Shown in pieces: positions 6,138-11,933 of a stretch of 12,224 nucleotides of DNA. The translations under genes were made by a program, and so were the position numbers. The notes beneath the pieces are model-generated. The model did no database searches. It was given only the letters and a program-made list of their open reading frames with translations, and was not told the DNA's origin. Position 1 is the stretch's first letter, and each line of letters opens with the position of its first letter. This stretch comes from Candidatus Saccharimonadia bacterium (GTDB taxonomy: Bacteria; Patescibacteriota; Saccharimonadia; Saccharimonadales; Saccharimonadaceae), in assembly GCA_023257055.1 (NCBI GenBank), contig JALRDG010000065.1:1-12224 (forward strand), in the 5' to 3' direction.

Positions 6138-8693
6138 ATGACAGAGAAAAAACGCCTGGCCGTCATTGACGGAAAATCCATTTTCTATCGGGGATATTAC
6201 GCCATGCCGAACCTGGCGACAAAGGATGGCACGCCAACTGGCGGAGTATTTGGTTTCGCTTCGCTTGCTATCGAGCTGATTAAGAAGCTTGAGCCGGACT
6301 ACGTCGCGGTTGCGTGGGATAAAAAGGGAACGAACATTCGCCGGCGCCGCGAAATATACCCCGAATACAAAGCTGGGCGCAAAGCCGCGCCGGATGACTT
6401 CTATGCGCAGATTCCAATGCTGCTCGAGCTATTAGAAGCATTTGGCTGGCCACTCTATGAAGCGGACGATTATGAAGCTGATGACCTCCTGGGTGCATTT
6501 GCCGAGCAGGCTAACGAAAAGGGAATCGAAACCTGTCTTTTAACGAGTGATCTTGACGCCTTGCAGCTTATTGGCCCGGCGACAAAAGTCTACGCGCTAA
6601 AGAATGGCCTTAGTAATATCGAAGAATTTGACGTTGCGCATTTCGAAGAAAAATATGGCATTTCAGTGCATCAGTTCCTTGACTTGAAATCACTGAAGGG
6701 TGACAGTAGCGACAATTTGCCGGGCGTGCCGGGAATTGGCGAAAAAACTGGCATACAACTCCTGCAGGAGTACGGTACGCTTGATAATATTTACGCACAC
6801 CTTGCCGATATTAAGCCAACAGTGGCGAAAAAACTGGTAGCTGGCAAGGAATCCGCCTACATGTGTAAGGAAGTCGGACGCATTTGGACAGACGCACCTG
6901 TTGCGCTGGACTGGTCGGAAGCAGATGTGAATGATTGTGATTTTGCCAAAGTTGCTGATATCTTAAAGCGTCTCGAATTCACTTCGCTCGTGCGACGATT
7001 GCCAAAAACAATGCAAGCACCGACGACGAATGCGAACCAAGCGACACTGTTCGCGACGGCCACTCCGACGATGCGGCCACTCACTGAGGCACCATGGCGT
7101 GATAATATTGCGAGCGATACGGTATTTCTTGAGGTGACGGCTGAAGAGGTATGGTGCAGCGGCGATAGCTCGACCTTTCAGCGTACGAAACTCTCGTCGA
7201 TTACCAATGACTTTTTGCAGCACCTTGCAAACAAGACGGTCGTGTCCTATGACGTCAAGCAGCTCTATCACGTACTAGCTGAAGCCGGCTTATTCGTGCA
7301 TTTCGAATCCATCCATGACGTTCGTCAAGCGGCGTTTCTTATTGACCCACTGGCGCGTGACCGCAGTTTAACTGGACTTTTGGGCGAGGAAATAGATATG
7401 CATGACCCTTCGTATGTGATGGCGGCGCTTGCGACCATCTATCCGCAGCAGCGCGAGGCTCTCGCGGCAGAGAGTCGTATTCAAGGTGTTGCTACGAAGC
7501 TTGATTTTCCTCTGACGTACAACTTATTTCGGATGGAGTACCGCGGCATTAAAGTCGATGCTGAGCAGTTGGCGAAAATGAGCGAAGAGCTCACGCGCGA
7601 GCACGGCGAGCTCGAGCAGCAAATGTTCGATATGGTCGGCTATGAATTTAATATTGGTTCGCCAGCACAACTTTCAGAAGTCCTATTTACTAAGCTGCAG
7701 CTGCCGACCGCTGGTATCAAAAAAGGTAAAACTGCATATAGCACCGGCCAAAAGGAGCTCGACAAATTACGCGGAACACATCCAATTATCGAGTTGATCG
7801 AGCGTACCCGCGAGCTTGCCAAACTAAAAAATACCTATGTCGACACATTGCCGAAACTCGCCGACGAAACCGGCCGCATCCATACGACCTTTAATCAAGA
7901 CGTGGCTAGCACGGGCCGTCTTTCAAGTACCAACCCAAACTTGCAAAATATTCCGATTCGCACGGAGCTTGGTCGCCGTATCCGTACAGCCTTCGTACCG
8001 GAAGACGGGAACGTCTTTGTCAGTGCCGACTATTCACAATTTGAACTGCGCTTAGCTGCCGTGCTGGCAAATGATACGCAGCTGGTCGAAGATTTTAACG
8101 GCAACCTTGATATCCATACCAAGACTGCCAGTGACGCCTACGGTATTCCAATGGAAGAAGTGACAAAAGATCAGCGGCGGGCCGCTAAAGTGATTAACTT
8201 TGGCGTGCTCTATGGCATGAGTCCACACGGCTTGTCGGCGGCGACCGGCATGAGCTTTGGTGAGGCAAAGCATTTTATCGACCAGTACTTTACGCTTCGA
8301 GCGCCAATTCGTACGTATATTGACGAAACGCTCCGCAAGGCTAAGCAAGAAGGCTATGTCGAAACATATTTTGGCCGGCGCCGCCCAACGCCAGATATTA
8401 ACAGCAGTAACTTCATGGTCCGAAGTGGGGCAGAGCGGGCTGCTGCCAATATGCCAATTCAAGGAACCGAAGCGGATTTGATGAAAATGGCAATGTTGCG
8501 TGTCGATGAAAAGCTGGGCGATCTTGGCGAGCAGATTCTGCAAATCCATGACAGTATCATGGTGGAATGTCCAGCTAAGAATGCCGACGCAGTTGCTGAG
8601 CTACTAAAAACGACCATGGAGACAATTTACCCGGAACTCGGTGTGCATCTGCAAGTTGATGTTTCGGTTGGTACGAACTGGGGAGGGCTATAG
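6138..8693 (+). CDS. polA: DNA polymerase I
   Basis: An 851 aa repair and Okazaki-fragment polymerase. The 5'-nuclease domain (about 1-290) keeps all its metal ligands: D11, D61, E113, D115, D116, D138, D140, D189, D192. A Thr/Ala-rich linker (291-320) follows. The 3'-5' exonuclease-like domain (about 321-460) is degenerate: FLEV (330-333) stands where F-D-T-E is expected, so proofreading is probably absent, as in Taq and Bacillus enzymes. The polymerase domain (about 460-851) has SSTNPNLQNIP (596-606), motif A with D631 in DYSQFELR, the O-helix R680...K684...F688...Y692, and motif C IHDS (803-806), where most PolA have HDE. Phe at 688 is the usual residue there. The 6138 start is set by the -10 box; an extension to 6042 would overlap the divergent gene. 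It is coupled to the small gene at 8702. Confidence 0.97.
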   Translation: MTEKKRLAVIDGKSIFYRGYYAMPNLATKDGTPTGGVFGFASLAIELIKKLEPDYVAVAWDKKGTNIRRRREIYPEYKAGRKAAPDDFYAQIPMLLELLEAFGWPLYEADDYEADDLLGAFAEQANEKGIETCLLTSDLDALQLIGPATKVYALKNGLSNIEEFDVAHFEEKYGISVHQFLDLKSLKGDSSDNLPGVPGIGEKTGIQLLQEYGTLDNIYAHLADIKPTVAKKLVAGKESAYMCKEVGRIWTDAPVALDWSEADVNDCDFAKVADILKRLEFTSLVRRLPKTMQAPTTNANQATLFATATPTMRPLTEAPWRDNIASDTVFLEVTAEEVWCSGDSSTFQRTKLSSITNDFLQHLANKTVVSYDVKQLYHVLAEAGLFVHFESIHDVRQAAFLIDPLARDRSLTGLLGEEIDMHDPSYVMAALATIYPQQREALAAESRIQGVATKLDFPLTYNLFRMEYRGIKVDAEQLAKMSEELTREHGELEQQMFDMVGYEFNIGSPAQLSEVLFTKLQLPTAGIKKGKTAYSTGQKELDKLRGTHPIIELIERTRELAKLKNTYVDTLPKLADETGRIHTTFNQDVASTGRLSSTNPNLQNIPIRTELGRRIRTAFVPEDGNVFVSADYSQFELRLAAVLANDTQLVEDFNGNLDIHTKTASDAYGIPMEEVTKDQRRAAKVINFGVLYGMSPHGLSAATGMSFGEAKHFIDQYFTLRAPIRTYIDETLRKAKQEGYVETYFGRRRPTPDINSSNFMVRSGAERAAANMPIQGTEADLMKMAMLRVDEKLGDLGEQILQIHDSIMVECPAKNADAVAELLKTTMETIYPELGVHLQVDVSVGTNWGGL

Positions 8694-8701
8694 GAGGCAG
8701 T
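8692..8701 (+). promoter_or_regulatory. Strong ribosome binding site overlapping the polA stop
   Basis: AGGAGG at 8692-8697 overlaps the polA TAG (8691-8693) and lies four bases before the ATG at 8702. It is the best Shine-Dalgarno match in the window and shows that this organism does use SD initiation for operon-internal genes. Confidence 0.75.
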
Positions 8702-8965
8702 ATGGACGAACAATTACAAAAGCAACTTATTCGACAATTAAAAATATTGAACTTCTGGATTACGACACTGGGCGTATTATTGCTTGGTGGGCTTATCGCA
8801 GTCGCGTTTCTGCTTTTTCAGATTATCTCGGCAGTACAGTCGACTGCTGATCGCATTCAGAACCTGCAGGATGAAACCAGTAAGCGACTGGACGTGCAGC
8901 AGCAACTTTGTCAGGGTAATTCTAACCTGTCTGGTTTTTTGCGTGGTCAAGACCTCTGCCAGTAG
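8702..8965 (+). CDS. Small single-pass membrane protein with coiled coil
   Basis: An 87 aa protein without a recognisable family. It has a charged amphipathic head (1-17), one hydrophobic helix at about 18-43 (NFWITTLGVLLLGGLIAVAF and onward), then a heptad-like segment (about 44-70, VQSTADRIQNLQDETSKRL) likely to form a coiled coil. The tail contains two cysteines, C70 and C86. If the tail is outside the cell, as the N-terminal charge pattern suggests, these could form a disulfide. It begins nine bases after the polA stop with a strong AGGAGG, so it is almost certainly co-transcribed with polA. A functional link to the polymerase is not evident. No stop or frameshift anomalies are seen. Confidence 0.82.
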   Translation: MDEQLQKQLIRQLKILNFWITTLGVLLLGGLIAVAFLLFQIISAVQSTADRIQNLQDETSKRLDVQQQLCQGNSNLSGFLRGQDLCQ

Positions 8966-8972
8966 TAGGTTA

Positions 8973-9007
8973 TTGACAATATAGCCCAAAAGTGATAGAA
9001 TTCAATC
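8973..9007 (+). promoter_or_regulatory. Full consensus promoter, leaderless, for the 9008 gene
   Basis: TTGACA at 8973-8978 (perfect -35), a 17-base spacer, then TAGAAT at 8996-9001 with an upstream TG (extended -10). Exactly six bases separate the -10 from the ATG at 9008, so the transcript should start at the start codon. This is the best-scoring promoter in the window and anchors the spacing rule for the others. Confidence 0.75.
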
Positions 9008-9610
9008 ATGAATCGCGGTAATTTCTCTCGAGCTATCCCAGTTATCCTTATTGTCATCATTGTAATTATCGCAATCGCGGCAATCGTATCGCTGGCACGT
9101 TCTATTTTTGGTGGCGACACCGCAAGCGGACCGACTGAAGTTGATCGCGGACGCACAGCACTCGTTGCCGTTGATGTTACCAGGGCAGTGCGCCTGACAG
9201 AGCGAGGGCCAATTGTCGCTGATGAGAACTTCCGCTCCTACCAAATTACTGTCACGCCAACTTCCCGTACGATGACCACGTACGAAGGTTATCTTGAAAA
9301 TGTCATTGAAACGAAAACTTACCCGAATAACACACCAGCCTATGAAGAATTTGTTCATGCATTAAATCGCGCCGGCATGATGAACGGCAAGGTGCTACCC
9401 GATGACAGTGATGACACCCGTGGAGTCTGTGCGAGCGATCACGTGTATGAGTACGAGGTACTTCAGGCCGAGCGCACTGTTAAGCGTCTCTGGACATCGG
9501 ACTGTAAAAATGCCAAAGGTTCGCTCAATAGCGACCAGGATTATCTAAACGATCTATTCCAGGCACAGATTCCAGAAAGTCGTGAACTAATTCGCCAGCT
9601 CGATCGTTAA
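9008..9610 (+). CDS. Membrane-anchored extracytoplasmic protein of unknown function
   Basis: I do not recognise a family for this 200 aa protein. A short basic N-terminus (MNRGNFSR) precedes a very hydrophobic Ile/Val-rich helix (about 9-30). There is no clear signal-peptidase site, so it is probably a signal anchor with the body outside. The ectodomain (about 36-200) has a beta-rich part with TALVAVDVTRAVRLTERGPI and the repeated YQITVTPTSRTMTTYEGYLE style, then a helical end. Cysteines at C141 and C166 could pair. The segment SYQITVTPTSRTMTTY followed by an E-x-x-x-Y-x-N pattern looks like a small folded domain rather than a linker. It has its own consensus promoter and is followed by a 12-bp inverted repeat that may act as its terminator. 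Confidence 0.85.
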   Translation: MNRGNFSRAIPVILIVIIVIIAIAAIVSLARSIFGGDTASGPTEVDRGRTALVAVDVTRAVRLTERGPIVADENFRSYQITVTPTSRTMTTYEGYLENVIETKTYPNNTPAYEEFVHALNRAGMMNGKVLPDDSDDTRGVCASDHVYEYEVLQAERTVKRLWTSDCKNAKGSLNSDQDYLNDLFQAQIPESRELIRQLDR

Positions 9611-9621
9611 TACATTACCGT

Positions 9622-9668
9622 AAAACAAGTGCGCTATACTAGTAAGTATGATTTCCGCACTTGTTTTT
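9622..9668 (+). terminator. Perfect 12-bp inverted repeat spanning the HAD promoter and start; putative terminator or operator
   Basis: The left arm AAAACAAGTGCG (9622-9633) and right arm CGCACTTGTTTT (9656-9667) are exact reverse complements separated by 22 bases. The A-run, GC-containing stem and T-run (9664-9668) resemble an intrinsic terminator for the gene ending at 9610, but the loop is long. The loop holds the TATACT -10 box (9635-9640) and the start codon (9648), and the right arm encodes residues 3-7 of the HAD protein. An operator dyad around the promoter is the alternative. Confidence 0.55.
9635..9647 (+). promoter_or_regulatory. -10 box, leaderless promoter of the HAD gene
   Basis: TATACT at 9635-9640 followed by seven bases before the ATG at 9648, without a ribosome site. 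The box overlaps the 8-bp palindrome TACTAGTA (9637-9644). It lies wholly inside the loop of the inverted repeat 9622-9667, and no -35 box is recognisable. Confidence 0.55.
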
Positions 9669-10211
9669 GATTGTTTCGGTGTCCTGTATCAGGGGAGTCG
9701 CCAGTATTTATTTGATATTACCCCTGAGGCGAGCCATACTGCTTTACAGGATTTGAACCATGCTTCTGATCACGGGTTTATTGACTATGGTGATTATATG
9801 GCGCAGGCGAGTGAGTTGACGGGGCGACCCGTAACTGAACTTGAAGAGATTTTTACCCGTGAACATCGTCGTAACGATGAACTCATTGCCTATATTCGTA
9901 CGAAAAAATCAGAGTATAAGATTGGACTACTAAGTAATGTCGGACCGCAGGTAATGGAACGCTTGTTTCCATTAGAAGAGCAGGCGGAGCTGTTTGATGC
10001 CGTGGTATTATCTTGTGATGTGACGAGCGTGAAGCCACATCCAGAGATGTATGAAACGATTCTGGAGCGTCTGAATGTACCTGCCGGCGAAGCAGTGATG
10101 ATTGATGATAGTAGGGAGAACATTGTTGGCGCGGAGGCAGTGGGTATGAAAGGTATTGTATTTATATCTACGGATGAGACTGTCCGTAATCTGGAAACAG
10201 TCGGGATCTGA
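9648..10211 (+). CDS. HAD-superfamily hydrolase
   Basis: A cytoplasmic 187 aa protein with the four HAD motifs. Motif I is VFDCFGVLY with the nucleophile D8; the second position is F10 rather than Asp, as in haloacid dehalogenases and YihX-type sugar-phosphate phosphatases. Motif II is S96 in LLSNVG, motif III is K129 in SVKPHPEMY, and motif IV is D153/D154 in MIDDSRENI. Residues about 15-80 form a helical cap of the C1 type. The closest family feel is the subfamily containing YihX and epoxide-hydrolase N-terminal domains; the substrate is unknown. Translation begins at the leaderless ATG. The first codons form one arm of an inverted repeat with the upstream gap. The stop is TGA, followed by 98 bases with the promoter of the surface-protein gene. 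Confidence 0.9.
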   Translation: MISALVFDCFGVLYQGSRQYLFDITPEASHTALQDLNHASDHGFIDYGDYMAQASELTGRPVTELEEIFTREHRRNDELIAYIRTKKSEYKIGLLSNVGPQVMERLFPLEEQAELFDAVVLSCDVTSVKPHPEMYETILERLNVPAGEAVMIDDSRENIVGAEAVGMKGIVFISTDETVRNLETVGI

Positions 10212-10224
10212 TACGAGGCAAACT

Positions 10225-10238
10225 ATTGCACTTGCAAT
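10225..10238. repeat. Short inverted repeat upstream of the surface-protein promoter
   Basis: ATTGC and GCAAT arms with a four-base centre lie five bases upstream of the TTGACA at 10243. There is no T-run, so it is not a terminator of the HAD gene. It could be an operator or chance; five-bp arms are weak evidence. Confidence 0.25.
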
Positions 10239-10242
10239 CATG

Positions 10243-10271
10243 TTGACATAGAGCTTGTGGTTTGGGAGAAT
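10243..10271 (+). promoter_or_regulatory. Promoter of the WxL-like surface-protein gene
   Basis: TTGACA at 10243-10248 (perfect -35) with a 17-base spacer to GAGAAT (10266-10271, four of six matches). Transcription would start near 10278, leaving an A-rich leader of about 32 bases with a ribosome site AAGGA (10299-10303) before the GTG at 10310. TATAAA (10291-10296) is a possible alternative -10, but would leave too little leader for that ribosome site. Unlike the housekeeping genes, this transcript has a leader. Confidence 0.5.
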
Positions 10272-10309
10272 GAAAGCACAAGCAAAACTATATAAACAAG
10301 GAAAAAACA

Positions 10310-10903
10310 GTGAAGATTCTGAAGAAGCAATCTGCCGTAATGGCGGTAGCAGGTGTAGCGCTCGTCGGAGGTGTACTTTCACCAGTGGTCGCCTCTGCTG
10401 CTGACTCCAGCTCGACTGTCGTCGAAGCAACAGTCGCCTCGGTGATTAGTGTTAGTTCGTCGGCAACTGTAGCTATTTCAGTAACGCCAACGTCAGGCGG
10501 GGCTGAAGCAGTTGGAACAGACACGGTGACCGTCAGTTCGAATGACGCTGATGGGTATACATTAACTCTTGCAAATAGTGACGGCACATCTACAATGGCT
10601 GGATTCAAGGATGATGGCGTAACTAGCAATGGAGAAACCCTCGCCGCTACCGGCGGTACATTTGCATCTCCAGCAGCTCTTACGACCAATGCGTGGGGAT
10701 TCCGAGTAGATGATCTTGGCACCTTCGGTGCGAATGGTGCTACAACTTACGCACCAGTTATTAGCGGCGGTAACACAATTCGTGACACTTCGGCTACGGC
10801 AAACAGCCAGACGACTACTGTAAAGTATGGTGTAAAGGTTGACCTATCGAAGCCAAACGGTATTTACCGAGATACTGTTACTTACACAGCAACGGCTAAA
10901 TAA
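10310..10903 (+). CDS. Secreted WxL-like surface protein
   Basis: A 197 aa exported protein starting with GTG, with AAGGA six bases upstream. The signal peptide is clear: basic MKILKKQ, a hydrophobic core, and the site ASA|AD after residue 30. The mature part is Ser/Thr/Ala/Val-rich, cysteine-free and predicted to be beta-sheet. It contains SNDADGYTLTL (about 77-87), TNAWGFRVDD (about 126-135) and a terminal YGVKVDLSKPNGIYRDTVTY stretch. The layout (tryptophan-containing strand, then a Y-x-D-T-V-T-Y-T-A-T end) is reminiscent of WxL-domain surface proteins, but the second W-x-L motif is absent, so the family link is inferred. There is no sorting signal or anchor; surface attachment would be non-covalent. 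A strong terminator follows, and the DUF916-like gene comes next, as in WxL clusters of Firmicutes. Confidence 0.8.
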   Translation: MKILKKQSAVMAVAGVALVGGVLSPVVASAADSSSTVVEATVASVISVSSSATVAISVTPTSGGAEAVGTDTVTVSSNDADGYTLTLANSDGTSTMAGFKDDGVTSNGETLAATGGTFASPAALTTNAWGFRVDDLGTFGANGATTYAPVISGGNTIRDTSATANSQTTTVKYGVKVDLSKPNGIYRDTVTYTATAK

Positions 10904-10925
10904 TAAACGTTGCAAATGTAACACT

Positions 10926-10954
10926 AAAACGGGCCTATAACGGGCTCGTTTTTT
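10926..10954 (+). terminator. Rho-independent terminator after the WxL-like gene
   Basis: AAAACGGGCC (10926-10935) pairs with GGCTCGTTTT (10943-10952) over ten base pairs, including one G-U, around a seven-base loop, followed by two more T (T-run 10949-10954). It is the best terminator in the window. It should separate the upstream surface-protein transcript from the next gene, or allow only partial read-through. Confidence 0.88.
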
Positions 10955-10969
10955 GCTTGTGCTTTGTAG

Positions 10970-11027
10970 TAGAATAGGGGGAAAGAAGCGACACATAAAA
11001 ATATACGTAAATTATTAGGAGACCGCT
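10970..11027 (+). promoter_or_regulatory. Leader, possible -10 box and ribosome site of the DUF916-like gene
   Basis: TAGAAT at 10970-10975 is the only good -10 candidate after the terminator; its -35 is poor. A leader of about 45 bases ends with AGGAGA (11017-11022), five bases before the GTG at 11028, which sets that start. Confidence is higher for the ribosome site than for the promoter. Confidence 0.45.
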
Positions 11028-11933
11028 GTGCGTAATACATCATCAATCATCAAAGGTGCATTGCTGCTGGTGGTCATGGCTATGGGTAGCGCCACTTTCA
11101 CTGCGGAAGCGAACGCCCAGCAAGGGGAAGCGGTAGAGCGAATCACGCTTTCGCCATCCTCTCGTACATTGAAGGCTAATGCTGGTGACGTGATTGACGG
11201 CACGATGAAGGTCGCCAATACAGGCACTATTGCGTTTGATTTCACTCTTTACGCCCGACCGTACAGTGTAAGTAGCGAGCAGTACGATCCAAATTTCACT
11301 GATCCAACGCCAAACGCCGATGTCTATAAATGGGTGCAATTTGAGCAGACAAAGTATCATGTTGAGCCAGGTGAAACGATAGAGGCGGGGTACACGCTAC
11401 GCGTGCCGGCAAATGCCGCCCCTGGTGGCCATTACGGTGTACTGTTTGCTGAAACCGAAGGCCGGGGGACGAACACTACGGGAATTGATCGTCAAAAGCG
11501 AGTTGGTAAGGTGATTTATGCGACAGTGAACGGCGAACATGAGACGAAAGGGTTGTTAAGAGAGTTTATCCTCCCGTTTTGGCAAACAAAAGCGCCCGTT
11601 GTCAGTTCCGCTCGAATCGTTAACGCGGGGAACGTGGACTTTCGGGCTAAAGTGGCTACGACAGCAACGGATGTTTTCGGTCGGACTAAGTTTCGTTATA
11701 TCGGCGATCCAATAGTATTGCCCGATACGACCCGTCTTGTTGAAATGAAATGGGAGAATGCACCAAGCTTTGGTATCTTTAAGGTACGGCAAACTGCTGC
11801 ATTTCTTAATCAAAAGCACAGTAATGAAGGCTATGTATTGATTGCGCCGGTTTGGTTCCCAATTATTATTGTTCTCCTTATAGCGTTCGGAGGGGTGTAT
11901 GTGCTACGTCAGTGGCGCAAAAACCGCCGCTAG
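11028..11933 (+). CDS. DUF916/WxLIP-like membrane-anchored cell-surface protein
   Basis: A 301 aa exported protein. Residues 1-30 form a signal peptide ending ANA|QQ. The outside part has two beta-sandwich-like regions: about 36-170, with ITLSPSSRTLKANAGDVIDG, VEPGETIEAGYTLRVP and NAAPGGHYGVLF, and about 175-270. These echo the DUF916 pattern (I-x-L-x-P, then W-x-x-F, L-x-P-G-E, V-P-x-x-A-x-P-G) of WxL-interacting proteins, which bind peptidoglycan and hold WxL proteins on the wall. A single helix at about 276-294 (FPIIIVLLIAFGGVYVL) and the basic tail RQWRKNRR anchor it N-out/C-in. The GTG start has AGGAG five bases upstream. Its 3' end overlaps the next gene by 35 bases, so the two are probably co-translated. 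The family assignment is by eye. Confidence 0.8.
   Translation: MRNTSSIIKGALLLVVMAMGSATFTAEANAQQGEAVERITLSPSSRTLKANAGDVIDGTMKVANTGTIAFDFTLYARPYSVSSEQYDPNFTDPTPNADVYKWVQFEQTKYHVEPGETIEAGYTLRVPANAAPGGHYGVLFAETEGRGTNTTGIDRQKRVGKVIYATVNGEHETKGLLREFILPFWQTKAPVVSSARIVNAGNVDFRAKVATTATDVFGRTKFRYIGDPIVLPDTTRLVEMKWENAPSFGIFKVRQTAAFLNQKHSNEGYVLIAPVWFPIIIVLLIAFGGVYVLRQWRKNRR
11889..11898 (+). promoter_or_regulatory. Ribosome site inside the DUF916-like gene for the 11899 gene
   Basis: GGAGG at 11889-11893 (extended by GG) lies five bases before ATG 11899 in a different frame from the surrounding gene. It supports the 11899 start, which would otherwise be easy to miss. Confidence 0.65.

Noticed and set aside
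8052..8549. 165 aa minus-strand open frame opposite the polymerase domain of polA
   Set aside because: Shadow of the strongly conserved polymerase motifs; composition is unlike the genes in the window.
8915..8940. Hairpin plus six-T run inside the 8702 gene as an internal terminator
   Set aside because: The stem CAGG/CCTG is only four pairs before a mismatch and the T-run is displaced; the T-run simply encodes G-F-L.
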